Shown: positions 1-8,922 of the stretch, piece by piece
Position numbering within the stretch: the stretch's first letter is position 1
How the letters are laid out: each line of letters begins with the position of its first letter
Translations under genes and position numbers: made by a program
Notes under the pieces: model-generated
Databases searched by the model: none
What the model saw: the letters and a program-made list of their open reading frames with translations, nothing else
Told to the model about the DNA's origin: nothing
Source of the DNA: Nodularia sphaerocarpa UHCC 0038
GTDB lineage: Bacteria; Cyanobacteriota; Cyanobacteriia; Cyanobacteriales; Nostocaceae
Assembly: GCF_022376295.1 (NCBI RefSeq)
Contig: NZ_CP060140.1
Coordinates: forward strand, 5,336,356-5,400,355
Reading direction: 5' to 3'
Length of the DNA: 64,000 nucleotides

Positions 1-63
1 AACAGGGGCTTTAATCCCTGGCTTCAGTAATTCCGGTTCGGGGGTTTCGAGAGACTTAACCAT
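1..63 (-). CDS. acsF: Mg-protoporphyrin IX monomethyl ester oxidative cyclase, N-terminal 21 codons (partial)
   Basis: Only the first 21 codons are inside the window, read leftwards from an ATG at 61-63. They translate to MVKSLETPEPELLKPGIKAP plus one valine. This matches the conserved start of cyanobacterial AcsF/ChlE proteins (MVxSLExPxxExLxPGxKAP), as I recall the family. AcsF is the di-iron, oxygen-dependent cyclase that forms the isocyclic ring of chlorophyll. It is divergent from hemN, another tetrapyrrole enzyme, which supports the call. The catalytic part lies outside the window, so the identification rests on a short stretch and the neighbour. Confidence 0.72.
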   Translation of the reverse strand, partial: MVKSLETPEPELLKPGIKAPV

Positions 64-581
64 GAGACTGCTTTCATTTTTTACCTTTTAATATTTATAT
101 AAGCATAAATTATAGAAACACTACATCAGTTAAATTATGGAAAAGTCAAGCCGCTTCGCGGAGTCATTAGTCCTAAGTCATTAGTCATTAGTCCTGAGTT
201 CCTTCTTCCTTCTTCCTTCTTCCTTTTTTCTTCTTTCTTCTTACTTTGTGTACTTTGCGGTTCGTTCCTCCATAATTTTGCCTAACGCCAGTGCGTATAA
301 ATTCCACAAAAGCCCCATCAAAACCCGAAAAATATAAAGAAATCTTAATAGCTTTCTAGTTATACAAATATTGATAGTTAAATAACTTTGTGGGAGAAAA
401 AATGATCGCTAAAACCGACAAATGCGATCATTTCAGATTATTGAGGTTGTTTGGTGGGAGTCAACACATCACGCGCTCCCGTGACTCTCTACACTAGACA
501 AGAGAGTATACAGATTTATTGGTAGTTTGATTTCCGCAGCGCTACATGAGGCGGAATGATCGCAGTTTCTTGGAGGTTTTG
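64..581. other. acsF-hemN divergent intergenic region
   Basis: This 518-bp spacer holds the promoters of two divergent tetrapyrrole genes, but I cannot place -10 or -35 boxes with confidence. About 163-240 contains a TCATTAGTCC repeat followed by tandem CTTCTTC heptads, an STRR-type low-complexity run. At 241-267 lies a copy, in reverse orientation, of the dispersed repeat that ends in GGTTCGTT. A possible 31-codon ORF at 402-497 is listed separately. Confidence 0.6.
402..497 (+). CDS. possible small ORF upstream of hemN
   Basis: A 31-codon ORF starts at ATG 402 with GGGAG five bases upstream, and ends 84 bp before the hemN start. The product is basic (MIAKTDKCDHF at the start, then RLLRLFGGSQHITRSRDSLH). 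I recognise no family. The good Shine-Dalgarno spacing is the only support. It could be a leader peptide or chance. Confidence 0.22.
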   Translation: MIAKTDKCDHFRLLRLFGGSQHITRSRDSLH

Positions 582-1964
582 ATGGTTTTTGTCTTGCCTA
601 ATGTTAAATTTGATCTGGATATGATCAAAAAGTATGATCATCCTGCACCCAGATACACGAGTTACCCACCCGCTACAGAGTTAAGCACAGAATTTAGTGT
701 AACTGATTTTCACGGTGCGATCGCCGCCTCCAACTACCGAAAATCACCTCTGTCTTTATATTTCCATATTCCCTTTTGTGAAAGTGCTTGCTATTTCTGC
801 GGCTGTAATACAGTAATTTCCCAAAATAAGAATATCGCCAAACCTTATTTAGAACATTTGGTGCGGGAAATCAAGAACATGGCGCGCTTGATTGATGCAG
901 ACAGAAAAGTTCTGCAAATTCACTGGGGTGGTGGTACACCTAATTATTTAAATCAAGATCAAGTTAAATTTTTATGGAAGCACATCACCGAAAACTTTAA
1001 TATTGATCCACAAGCCGAAATTTCCATTGAAATTAATCCCGCCTACGTAGATCAAGATTATATTTTCTTTCTCCGTGAAGTCGGATTTAACCGCATTAGT
1101 TTTGGGATTCAGGATTTTAATCCCCAAGTACAATTAGCTGTGAATCGTGTACAGCCAGAAGCACTGTTGTTTAATGTTATGGACTGGATTAAATCCGCCA
1201 AGTTTGAAAGTGTGAATGTAGATTTGATTTATGGTTTACCTTATCAAACTCTCCAGACATTTCAAGAAACCGTCAACAAGACAATTGCATTAGATCCTAA
1301 CCGCATTGTTGTGTTTAACTTCGCCTATATACCGTGGATGAAGCCAGCACAAAAAAATATTCCTCAAGCAGCATTGCCAAAACCACAGGAAAAGTTAGAA
1401 ATTCTCAAGATGACTATTGAGGAATTGACCAGTAGTAAGTATTTATTTATTGGCATGGATCATTTTGCTAAACATAATGATGAATTAGCGATCGCCCAAC
1501 AAAATCACACCCTCCAGCGCAACTTTCAGGGATACACCACCCACGCCGGCACAGAACTCTTAGGTTTCGGTGCTACATCCATCAGTATGCTTCATGATGC
1601 TTATGTGCAGAACCACAAAAAATTAAAGGATTATTATCAGGCGATCGCCGCAGATATTTTACCCATTAGTAAAGGAATTAACCTGAATCAAGATGACATC
1701 ATCCGACGAGATGTAATTATGTGCATTATGTCTCACTTTCATCTGAATAAGCAAGATATTGCCGATAAATATCAGATCAATTTCGATGAGTATTTTGACC
1801 ATGAATTAAAGGCATTAGCGCACCTGCAAGCCGATGAACTCGTGAATATATCAACGAAGCAAATCCAGATTACAGATATCGGTAGGTTACTGGTGAGAAA
1901 TATCGCGGTTATATTTGATAATTATCATCAAACCAAAGATAGACAATTTTCACGGGCAATTTAA
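582..1964 (+). CDS. hemN: oxygen-independent coproporphyrinogen III oxidase (radical SAM)
   Basis: The 460-residue protein decarboxylates coproporphyrinogen III to protoporphyrinogen IX without oxygen, using S-adenosylmethionine and a 4Fe-4S cluster. Residues 60-75 carry the HemN cluster motif CESACYFCGC (Cys66, Cys70, Cys73 with Cys75), followed by the glycine-rich HWGGGTPNYL and SIEINP motifs. Length fits bacterial HemN (about 457 residues). I chose ATG 582 because TGGAGG lies six bases upstream and because MVFxLPxVKFDLD is the usual cyanobacterial start; an ATG at 546 would add 12 residues without homology. It is divergent from the oxygen-dependent acsF, so the pair may be regulated by oxygen, but no operator was identified. 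Confidence 0.93.
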   Translation: MVFVLPNVKFDLDMIKKYDHPAPRYTSYPPATELSTEFSVTDFHGAIAASNYRKSPLSLYFHIPFCESACYFCGCNTVISQNKNIAKPYLEHLVREIKNMARLIDADRKVLQIHWGGGTPNYLNQDQVKFLWKHITENFNIDPQAEISIEINPAYVDQDYIFFLREVGFNRISFGIQDFNPQVQLAVNRVQPEALLFNVMDWIKSAKFESVNVDLIYGLPYQTLQTFQETVNKTIALDPNRIVVFNFAYIPWMKPAQKNIPQAALPKPQEKLEILKMTIEELTSSKYLFIGMDHFAKHNDELAIAQQNHTLQRNFQGYTTHAGTELLGFGATSISMLHDAYVQNHKKLKDYYQAIAADILPISKGINLNQDDIIRRDVIMCIMSHFHLNKQDIADKYQINFDEYFDHELKALAHLQADELVNISTKQIQITDIGRLLVRNIAVIFDNYHQTKDRQFSRAI

Positions 1965-2303
1965 GCTAAGGATTCCCAGCTATTTCTTTTCATCTGATTG
2001 CTCCTCCAAACCTTGGTAATTGGTAATTATGCTCATCAACTATTACCAATTATCCTCAGAAAATTAACACTAATTTAAGGTGTAGCAATCTTACATAAAT
2101 TATCACCATAAAAATTCCTAATTTCTGCAATAATTCGGGTATTTAAGCCGTTAGAGCCAGAGCCAATTATGATAGAACTATTAAAATATAGACTCACCTA
2201 GGTATTTCTCTACCTTTTGGTTTTAATAAGTATTTCTTCTGGCTGAAACAATTGTAAATCAGAATTGCTAAGATAAGTACAGTTGAGATTTTAGAGGATA
2301 ATT
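1965..2303. other. intergenic region after hemN
   Basis: No gene is visible in this 339-bp AT-rich spacer. An 11-bp perfect inverted repeat (TAATTGGTAAT at 2017-2027 with ATTACCAATTA at 2042-2052) could form a hairpin after hemN, but it lacks a T-run. The remainder should contain the promoter of the next small gene. Confidence 0.5.
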
Positions 2304-2576
2304 ATGAATCTTATTGCTTGGGCAATTTTAGGACTTTTAGCTGGTGCTATCGGTAAAGCGATTTATCCAGGCTCTCAAGGTGGTGGTATTCTCTCAACAA
2401 TGATTTTGGGTATTATCGGTGCGTTTGTCGGAGGTAGTTTATTTACTCTTTTCCAAACAGGAACGCTGCAATTAACGGCTACTAGTTTAAGTATTCCTGG
2501 TCTTTTTGTAGCAGTTATAGGCTCAATGATTGCTATTTATTTATGGGGACTGTTTACCAGTCGCCGTAGTATCTAA
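2304..2576 (+). CDS. GlsB/YeaQ/YmgE family small membrane protein
   Basis: The 90-residue protein has three hydrophobic helices (about 3-18, 27-49 and 60-84) rich in glycine, with LAGAIGKAIYPG and the central GIIGAFVGG typical of the transglycosylase-associated GlsB/YeaQ/YmgE family. Members are small inner-membrane proteins, often induced by stress; their molecular role is unknown despite the family name. TTAGAGGATAATT precedes the ATG and provides a ribosome binding site. It stands alone between hemN and a Mn-catalase, and a stress role would fit that neighbour, which is inference only. Confidence 0.82.
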   Translation: MNLIAWAILGLLAGAIGKAIYPGSQGGGILSTMILGIIGAFVGGSLFTLFQTGTLQLTATSLSIPGLFVAVIGSMIAIYLWGLFTSRRSI

Positions 2577-2846
2577 TTTAAATTAGCAGATAGCTGATTA
2601 ATAGATGAGGAACGTGCCTGCTAAACCTCCTTACACACTAATGTCGTAAGTTCAATATCTTGATAGCTCACGGGAATTGCGACGTTCTCTCACCCTAAAT
2701 GTTAATTTCTTTAATTCAACGCACCAATACTACTCAATAGTAGTATTCGCAGTGCTTTTTAAGTTTGACAAATCAGATATCACAGCCACTTCATCATATC
2801 ATACTGAGCTATTCTTTTTCATTAATAATTTTGGTAGAGGGACATT

Positions 2847-3539
2847 ATGTTTTACCACAAAAAAGAGCCTATTCACTCTGTAAATATTTCTGAACCTAAC
2901 CCTCGTTTTGCTCAATTACTGCTGGAGCAGTTTGGGGGAGCAACGGGAGAATTATCAGCAGCTTTGCAATATTGGGTGCAATCATTTCACGTTGAAAATG
3001 CGGGAATTAGAGATATGCTCCAAGACATTGCGATAGAGGAATTCGGACATTTAGAAATGGTTGGTAAACTGATTGAAGGCCATACCAAAAATATGGATCA
3101 AACAGAGGCGTACAAAAGCACTTTGTTCGCTGTCAGAGGTATGGGACCTCACTTTCTAGATAGTCAAGGAAGTGCTTGGACAGCAAGTTATTTGAACGAA
3201 GGTGGAGATGTCGTCAGGGATTTGAGAGCCAATATTGCGGCTGAAGCTGGCGCACGTCAGACTTACGAAGCACTGATTAAGCTAGCAACAGATCAAGGAA
3301 CTAAAAATACTTTGGTGCATCTATTAACACGAGAGATTTCTCATACTCAAATGTTTATGAAAGCTCTCGATTCATTGGGTAAATTGACCGATCCATTCTT
3401 TGGTAATATTCAGCCTGATGAAACGGTTGATCTTTATTACAATCTATCTACAAATGGCAACGGTAAAGATGAGCGTGGTCCTTGGAATTCTGAGCCAGCA
3501 TTCAACTACATTGCTAACCCCCTAGAACGCAAATCTTAA
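2847..3539 (+). CDS. manganese catalase
   Basis: The 230-residue protein is a di-manganese catalase that disproportionates hydrogen peroxide. A four-helix ferritin-like fold is indicated, and the five metal ligands sit at canonical spacing: Glu35, Glu65 and His68 (IEEFGHLEM), Glu133 (AAEAGARQTYE) and His166 (REISHTQMF). Nostoc species carry such enzymes (KatA/KatB) in place of heme catalase. AGAGGGAC precedes the ATG at 2847. It lacks the long C-terminal extension of some bacterial Mn-catalases. The gene is followed by a strong hairpin shared with the convergent purH. Confidence 0.92.
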   Translation: MFYHKKEPIHSVNISEPNPRFAQLLLEQFGGATGELSAALQYWVQSFHVENAGIRDMLQDIAIEEFGHLEMVGKLIEGHTKNMDQTEAYKSTLFAVRGMGPHFLDSQGSAWTASYLNEGGDVVRDLRANIAAEAGARQTYEALIKLATDQGTKNTLVHLLTREISHTQMFMKALDSLGKLTDPFFGNIQPDETVDLYYNLSTNGNGKDERGPWNSEPAFNYIANPLERKS

Positions 3540-3647
3540 CTCTACAATGAATTTTGTGTATTAGCGTCAACTTTGAAGCTTGCGACTTGTCTCAGGTGAA
3601 ATTTGATAGCAACGGCGAACTCACTCAAGTTTTTTAGAAATACAAAT

Positions 3648-3700
3648 TAAAAAGCGTCTGGGAGTGTTGCCGTGTTTCCACCCCAAACGCTTTTTATTTT
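3648..3700. terminator. bidirectional terminator between Mn-catalase and purH
   Basis: AAAAAGCGTCTGGG at about 3649-3662 pairs with CCCCAAACGCTTTTT at 3681-3695 with minor mismatches, and T-rich sequence follows on both strands. It lies between two convergent genes and can serve both. Confidence 0.75.
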
Positions 3701-3802
3701 TAACTTGCTCCTCACACACAACTAGATAATACTGCTGCTTGCTAAAAATACAAGTGTAATATGTGACAGTTTATCAACTGGCACAAGCTAAGTCCCAAAG
3801 AT

Positions 3803-5341
3803 TTAATGTAAAAAGTGGCGTATACCAGTTAACACCATCACTAAACCCAGTTCATTTGCAGCCTTGATGGAATCTTGATCTCGCAAACTTCCCCCTGGTT
3901 GGACAATGGCAGTAATTCCGGCTGCTGCGGCTGTTTTTACGGAATCATCGAAGGGGAAAAATCCGTCACTGGCGAGAATTGCACCTTGGGCTTTTGCGCC
4001 AGCTTGTTCTAAGGCTATTTTAACTGAACCAACGCGATTCATTTGACCAGCACCTACGCCTAGTGTAGTGCGATCGCTTGTAATCACAATAGCATTAGAT
4101 TTAACGTGTTTACAGACCTTCCAAGCAAACAGTAATTCGGCTAATTCGTCCGGTGTGGGTTGACGTTCGGTGACTACTTGCCATTTATTGGTATCAGCCA
4201 TCGCATCATCAGCAGCTTGGACTAAAAAACCACCTGCGATCGCTTTTACGGTATCCTGGGGACCACTACTCAAATCTGCTAATGTCAAAATTCGCAGTTT
4301 AGATTTCGCCGCCAAAATTTCTTGGGCTTCAGCGTCACAACTCGGCGCAACCACACATTCTAAAAATGTCTTCTTTAATTCATTCGCTGTCGCCGCATCA
4401 ATGGGGCGGTTAAGTGCCACAATTCCCCCAAAAGCCGAAACAGCATCAGCATTAAAAGCTTTTTGATATGCTTCCACAAGGGTACTTCCCACAGCTACAC
4501 CACAGGGGTTTGTGTGTTTAATCACCGTTGCGGCTGGAGTATCAGTAAATTCCGCAATAATCCGGCGGGCGGCTTCTAAATCCACCAAGTTGTTATAACT
4601 CAGTTCTTTACCTTGCAATTTCGTCGCCGCAGCCCAACCCGTGGGAGTAGTACCGGTTTGATACCAAGCAGCAGGTTGATGGGGGTTTTCGCCGTAACGC
4701 AGAGATTGCAATTGCTGCCCAGAAACACTGTATTCTTGGGGTAGAGAATCCTGAGATTGTTGGCTGAGATAAGCTGCGATGGCTTGATCATAACTAGCAG
4801 TATGGGAAAAACCTTTTAAAGCACATTTTTGGCGAAACTCCAGAGATGCAGTGCCTTGATTTTGCCGCAATTCCTGCAAATATTCCTCATACTGTGCTGG
4901 GTCGCATAATACCGTAAGATGGGCGAAATTTTTCGATGAAGCCCGTAACATCGCCGGTCCACCGATATCAATTTGTTCCACAGCATCAGATAATGTCACT
5001 CCAGGTTTAGCAATAGTTTCCTCAAAGGGATAAAGATTGACTACTACTAAATCAATGGGGCGAATTTGGTTATTTTCTAAATCTGTCAAATGTTGGGGAA
5101 TATCTCGCCGCGCCAAAATTCCGCCATGAATGCGAGGATGTAAGGTTTTAACTCGACCACCTAAAATTTCAGGTGAACCCGTATAATCAGAAACCTTGGT
5201 GACAGGTAGCCCCGCATCCTTGAGGGTTTGGGCGGTTCCCCCACTGCTGATTAAATCAAAATTAAATTCTTCGACCAAGCGACGGGCTAAATCAACTATA
5301 CCAGTTTTGTTAGATACACTCAGCAGTGCTAGACGCGCCAT
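3803..5341 (-). CDS. purH: bifunctional AICAR transformylase / IMP cyclohydrolase
   Basis: PurH performs the last two steps of IMP synthesis: formylation of AICAR with 10-formyl-THF, then ring closure. The 512-residue protein has the MGS-like cyclohydrolase domain at about 1-130 (LLSVSNKTG, LISSGGTAQ, LHPRIHGGIL, DIGGPAMLRA) and the transformylase domain after about 200 (RYGENPHQ at 215-222, KHTNPCG with the catalytic Lys275-His276 pair). Full length and intact. It is convergent with the Mn-catalase. A palindromic repeat sits just upstream of its start, so the promoter must lie between the two or beyond the repeat. Confidence 0.96.
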   Translation of the reverse strand: MARLALLSVSNKTGIVDLARRLVEEFNFDLISSGGTAQTLKDAGLPVTKVSDYTGSPEILGGRVKTLHPRIHGGILARRDIPQHLTDLENNQIRPIDLVVVNLYPFEETIAKPGVTLSDAVEQIDIGGPAMLRASSKNFAHLTVLCDPAQYEEYLQELRQNQGTASLEFRQKCALKGFSHTASYDQAIAAYLSQQSQDSLPQEYSVSGQQLQSLRYGENPHQPAAWYQTGTTPTGWAAATKLQGKELSYNNLVDLEAARRIIAEFTDTPAATVIKHTNPCGVAVGSTLVEAYQKAFNADAVSAFGGIVALNRPIDAATANELKKTFLECVVAPSCDAEAQEILAAKSKLRILTLADLSSGPQDTVKAIAGGFLVQAADDAMADTNKWQVVTERQPTPDELAELLFAWKVCKHVKSNAIVITSDRTTLGVGAGQMNRVGSVKIALEQAGAKAQGAILASDGFFPFDDSVKTAAAAGITAIVQPGGSLRDQDSIKAANELGLVMVLTGIRHFLH

Positions 5342-5443
5342 GTTTTAGTTCCTCAGATGTAGGCTTTGAAGCGAAAGATCATCAGTTTTACATAAGCCTT
5401 GGTTTACTTCAAGACCAGATTACTTAACTACAGAACCTCACCC

Positions 5444-5506
5444 CGCCTAAGAAGTTGCGTCAAAGTCTCCCCTCTCCTTAGTAAGGAGAGGGGCTGGGGG
5501 TGAGGT
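5444..5506. repeat. CTCTCCTT/AAGGAGAG palindromic repeat, copy 1
   Basis: An inverted repeat with outer arms ACCTCACCCC and GGGGTGAGGT and an inner palindrome CCCCTCTCCTTAGTAAGGAG. The same family occurs at about 8510-8806, 18152, 22386, 56774, 59440, 59520 and 62079. Such repeats are common between genes in Nostocales. Confidence 0.85.
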
Positions 5507-5518
5507 CAATTCATATTC

Positions 5519-6538
5519 CTAAGACAAATCCGAACTCTTACCCCACCCACCCAGAAAAGCAGCAACACTCACGACTCCAAGGGCTACAGCGCCCCATTTC
5601 AAAGTCGGATTCATATCCCACCAATCCAAGAAACTGGGAATTGAGAGGTTTCTAAAATCGCCCTCAATGCTGTCATAACCAGGAATAGCGGTAAAAACAT
5701 TATCCGGTGCGTCTTCTGATTTTGGTTCATTGGTGCGTTGACCGGGAAAGGCGATCGCTAGTAAAATTACATCAACTAACTCCGGTGAAATGCGTTGCAG
5801 TAAATCTAATACTTTCCCCGCATCTCCCACAATAAAATCCCGCATCGGATGTTCAGCCACATAGAGAATGGCATCAGTGACAATGCTGGGTTGATAATAA
5901 GGCGGTATTCCCGTGGGTTTTACCCCTAACTTGGTGCGAATTTTATTGTAATAGGGTGTGTTGATTGTGGAAGGTAATATTGAGGTGACATTAATCGGCA
6001 ATTTTTCATGTTGCAATTCCACACGCAAGGATTCTAAAAAACCTTCTAAACCGTGTTTAGCAGCAGAATAAGGGCTTTGTAGCGGTAAACTGCGCCTACC
6101 TTCCATCGAGGAAATATGAATTAATGATCCGCGTCCCTCTTGTTTGAGATAAGGTAGTGCAGCCATAGCACCATAAACTTGTCCCATCAAGGTGACATCC
6201 ACAACGCGCTCAAATTCTTCTGGGGTAATTTTCTCAAAAGGGGCGATGATACCTGTAGCCGCAGTATGAACCCAAGTATCCAAGTGTCCATATTCTGCCA
6301 CAGTTTTGTCGGCGATCGCCTTTACTTGCTGAAAATCACTCACATCGGCAATAGTATATATGGCTTCACCGCCTAAGCTGCGAATTTCTTCCACCAAAGA
6401 CTTCAGTCCCGGTTCACTGCGTGCGGAAACTACAACTTTTGCACCGCGTTGGGCAAATTTTAGTGCTGTTTCTCTACCGATACCGCTAGAAGCCCCAACT
6501 ACGGCTACTACTTGCTGATTAATTGGCTTCAATTGCAT
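5519..6538 (-). CDS. SDR family oxidoreductase with C-terminal membrane anchor
   Basis: The 339-residue protein has a classical short-chain dehydrogenase domain: NAD(P)-binding GASSGIG at 15-21, catalytic Ser143/144, and YSAAK giving Tyr157 and Lys161. The substrate is not evident. The core ends near 250. A further 90 residues include a tail with NPTLKWGAVALGVVSVAAFL, a likely membrane helix close to the C-terminus, so the enzyme may be tail-anchored. The ATG at 6536-6538 fits the usual start. It stands alone, flanked by repeat elements on both sides. Confidence 0.88.
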   Translation of the reverse strand: MQLKPINQQVVAVVGASSGIGRETALKFAQRGAKVVVSARSEPGLKSLVEEIRSLGGEAIYTIADVSDFQQVKAIADKTVAEYGHLDTWVHTAATGIIAPFEKITPEEFERVVDVTLMGQVYGAMAALPYLKQEGRGSLIHISSMEGRRSLPLQSPYSAAKHGLEGFLESLRVELQHEKLPINVTSILPSTINTPYYNKIRTKLGVKPTGIPPYYQPSIVTDAILYVAEHPMRDFIVGDAGKVLDLLQRISPELVDVILLAIAFPGQRTNEPKSEDAPDNVFTAIPGYDSIEGDFRNLSIPSFLDWWDMNPTLKWGAVALGVVSVAAFLGGWGKSSDLS

Positions 6539-6599
6539 GGTTAATTATCCCTATCCTTTCTTTTATGGATAAGTTGGATAATTAATTTGGACATCTTTC

Positions 6600-6715
6600 G
6601 TGGGACTTACGCAGCAGGTAGATTTCAGGAGGGGATTTTTAAGAAATAAATATCAAACGAACCACAGAGACGCAGAGGACACAGAGAGATAAGAAAGAGA
6701 GGTTTTTTGCGTTAG
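6600..6715. repeat. ACCACAGAGG-type dispersed repeat with GGGACTTACGCA end
   Basis: GTGGGACTTACGCA at about 6600-6613 is followed at 6657-6693 by AACGAACCACAGAGACGCAG and GACACAGAGAG. The far end (TTTTTTGCGTTAGGTCG) is a degraded partner of the first arm. A better preserved copy is at 50191-50283, and the same AACGAACC motif bounds the GxxExxY cassette at 26386-26833. Confidence 0.65.
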
Positions 6716-6772
6716 GTCGTTGAGGGTTTTTTTATTTGTCAGTCCGGGTGTCCCAGTGTCCCTAGCTTCTAG

Positions 6773-7480
6773 CTAATCTCGCCACAATGCAATTCCACCT
6801 AATAAACCAGTGATATTCGGGATGAGTTTGACGTTTAAGGGAAGTTGGAGATTTACTCTGACAGCTTCACCACCGCCAATGTAAAGGTAATCATAATTGA
6901 ATAGATTTTGTAAAGATGCGATCGCTTTATCTAAACGCCTATTCCATCTTTTATCACCAATTTTGTCTAATTCTGCCCGTCTGAGTTGTTCTTCATAGGT
7001 TTTCCCCTTGCGAAACGGATGATGTCCCATTTCCATATTTGGCACAAGTTTACCATTTATAAATAAAGCCGAACCAAACCCTGTACCCAAGGTAATTACC
7101 AATTCCAAACCTTTACCTGCTACTGCCCCAAAACCTTGCATATCGGCATCATTAATCACTCGTACAGGTTTGTTCAGACGTTGTGATAATGCTGTTTCCA
7201 AGTCAAACCCAATCCAATCTCGATATAAGTTAACTGCTGTTTCTGTGACTCCCTGACGCACTACACCAGGAAAACCCACGGAAACTCGATGAAATTCACC
7301 TTGATCTGCTGCTAAAACTGCGATCGCATCAATAATCATCTCTGGTTTAGCCGGTTGGGGTGTCTCTAAACGCATCCTTTTGGTTATGGGATTTCCTGTA
7401 ATATCTAAAACCAGTGCTTTGACACCACTACCGCCAATATCAACTGATAGCGTACGAATAGATCCGTTATCTTCAACCAT
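6773..7480 (-). CDS. ppgK: polyphosphate glucokinase-like ROK family protein
   Basis: The 235-residue protein has the ASKHA sugar-kinase layout: phosphate loop SVDIGGSGVKA (DIGGSG at 14-19), PGVV, INDAD with the catalytic Asp111, and LGTGFGSALF at 131-140. These motifs and the compact size match strictly polyphosphate/ATP glucokinases (PpgK) rather than larger ROK repressors; there is no N-terminal HTH. It would phosphorylate glucose using polyphosphate. Function is inferred from family, and a general glucokinase remains possible. The gene is single, with a TTTTAGATTTTGGATT repeat upstream. Confidence 0.82.
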   Translation of the reverse strand: MVEDNGSIRTLSVDIGGSGVKALVLDITGNPITKRMRLETPQPAKPEMIIDAIAVLAADQGEFHRVSVGFPGVVRQGVTETAVNLYRDWIGFDLETALSQRLNKPVRVINDADMQGFGAVAGKGLELVITLGTGFGSALFINGKLVPNMEMGHHPFRKGKTYEEQLRRAELDKIGDKRWNRRLDKAIASLQNLFNYDYLYIGGGEAVRVNLQLPLNVKLIPNITGLLGGIALWRD

Positions 7481-7507
7481 TGACTTTTGTCCTTGTTAAT
7501 GCTTGGT

Positions 7508-7556
7508 GTACTGGGGAATTTTAGATTTTAGATTTTGGATTTTAGATTTTGGATTG
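7508..7556. repeat. TTTTAGATTTTGGA tandem short repeats
   Basis: ATTTTAGATTTTGGATTT is iterated with small variations. A close copy lies at 33481-33511 upstream of yajQ. This is STRR-type low-complexity DNA typical of heterocystous cyanobacteria; no gene is present. Confidence 0.7.
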
Positions 7557-7699
7557 AACTGCAATCTCAAATACTCCCGGCGCTGCGTACTTTCGCTAAC
7601 GCAAATCCAAAATCCCGAAGAGGATTGACAGGGGATTGGGGAGAAAATACTTTTTTCTGGCGAATCCCGTTAACATAAAAATGACGCGATAGTAGTAAA

Positions 7700-8503
7700 A
7701 TGCACAGCTTTATTCCCCCAGAACGATTTTTTCCCTACCTGACTTGGACTGATATCCAGGCTATGCCGGATAAGGAAAATGTGGTAATCATTCAACCAGT
7801 AGGGGCGATTGAACAGCATGGCCCTCATTTACCTCTGATTGTTGATGCTGCTATTGGTGTAGGAGTTCTGGGAGAAGCCCTGAAAAAGTTGGACGTTAGC
7901 ATTCGGGCTTATGCTTTACCCACCCTCTATTATGGTAAATCAAATGAGCATTGGCATTTCCCCGGAACCATAACTTTGAGTACTCAAACCCTGACAGCAA
8001 TTATTATGGAAATGGGTGAAAGTATCTACCGGGCTGGGTTTAGAAAATTGGTGTTAATGAATTCCCACGGTGGACAACCCCAAGTTATGCAAATGGTGGC
8101 GCGGGATTTGCACATTCAATATGATGATTTTTTGGTATTTCCCTTGTTTACTTGGCGTGTGCCTCATATTACCAAAGAATTATTGACACCCAAGGAAGCA
8201 GCCGAAGGAATGCACGCGGGAGATGCCGAAACGAGCATTATGTTGGCGATTTTGCCAGAACAGGTCAAAATGGATCAAGCTGTTGCGGAGTATCCCCCAG
8301 AACAACCACAAAGCAGTTTACTGAGTTTAGAGGGTAAGTTACCTGTGTCTTGGGCGACGCGGGATGTCAGTAAAAGTGGCGTAATTGGCGACGCGACAAC
8401 CGCAACGAAGGAAAAAGGCGATCGCATCCTGGAATCTGTTTCTAATGGTTGGGTACAAGCCATTGAGGATATTTACGCTTTTCGCCAACCCCAACCCCGG
8501 TAA
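7700..8503 (+). CDS. creatininase family protein
   Basis: The 267-residue protein belongs to the creatininase/creatinine amidohydrolase family of metal-dependent amidases (also ArfB and MftE). The metal ligands are visible: Glu38 and His40 in GAIEQHGPHLP, Asp49, His123 in NSHGG, and Glu177 in HAGDAETS. Natural substrate unknown; in cyanobacteria most are annotated only as creatininase family. The stop codon TAA at 8501-8503 is embedded in a sequence duplicated 100 bp downstream together with a palindromic repeat. Confidence 0.87.
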   Translation: MHSFIPPERFFPYLTWTDIQAMPDKENVVIIQPVGAIEQHGPHLPLIVDAAIGVGVLGEALKKLDVSIRAYALPTLYYGKSNEHWHFPGTITLSTQTLTAIIMEMGESIYRAGFRKLVLMNSHGGQPQVMQMVARDLHIQYDDFLVFPLFTWRVPHITKELLTPKEAAEGMHAGDAETSIMLAILPEQVKMDQAVAEYPPEQPQSSLLSLEGKLPVSWATRDVSKSGVIGDATTATKEKGDRILESVSNGWVQAIEDIYAFRQPQPR

Positions 8504-8806
8504 TCTAATTCTCCCCTCTCCTTCTCCCAAAGGGAGACGCTACGCGAAAATCAGGAGAGGTTGGTAGACATCGACCACCATTGAGAAGGTAGTACATCGG
8601 TAATCTAATTCTCCCCTCTCCTTATTAAGGAGAGGGGCTGGGGGTGAGGTTCTGTCTTATACATCAGCGACTGATTCCCATTAGAGCAGACCTAACCCCC
8701 CGTCCCTACAAGGGAATGAGGGAAACTATCTCCCCTCTCCTTATTAAGGAGAGGGGCTGGGGGTGAGGTTCTGCCTTATACATCAGCGACTGATTCCCAG
8801 AGGAAT
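8498..8806. repeat. cluster of CTCTCCTT palindromic repeats with direct duplications
   Basis: This fills most of the 419 bp between the creatininase and 2TM genes. A degenerate palindrome lies at 8510-8560. Two near-identical units at about 8598-8683 and 8729-8806 each contain CCCCTCTCCTTATTAAGGAG followed by GGGGTGAGGTTCTG and TTATACATCAGCGACTGATT. The 26 bp at 8498-8523, which include the creatininase stop codon, recur exactly at 8598-8623. Confidence 0.85.
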
Positions 8807-8922
8807 TGGGTGTCAGGTGCGGATGAGGGAGATAACCAACACCCCATACTTTTTTCTAGATTTGTTAATGTAGGGATAGTACAAACAAGATTAATGGTGG
8901 CTCACACTAAGAGATAATAATT

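Noticed and set aside
2677..2883. 68-codon ORF overlapping the start of the Mn-catalase
   Set aside because: It lacks a ribosome site, encodes AT-rich, Phe/Ser-biased sequence and overlaps the well-supported catalase start in another frame.
8152..8567. Several overlapping ORFs of 60-63 codons on both strands at the creatininase 3' end
   Set aside because: All are shadows of the creatininase frame or of the palindromic repeats after it.
8598..8806. Repeated palindromic units considered as a CRISPR array
   Set aside because: Only two similar units with unequal, partly homologous flanks, no uniform spacers and no cas genes; they are dispersed palindromic repeats.
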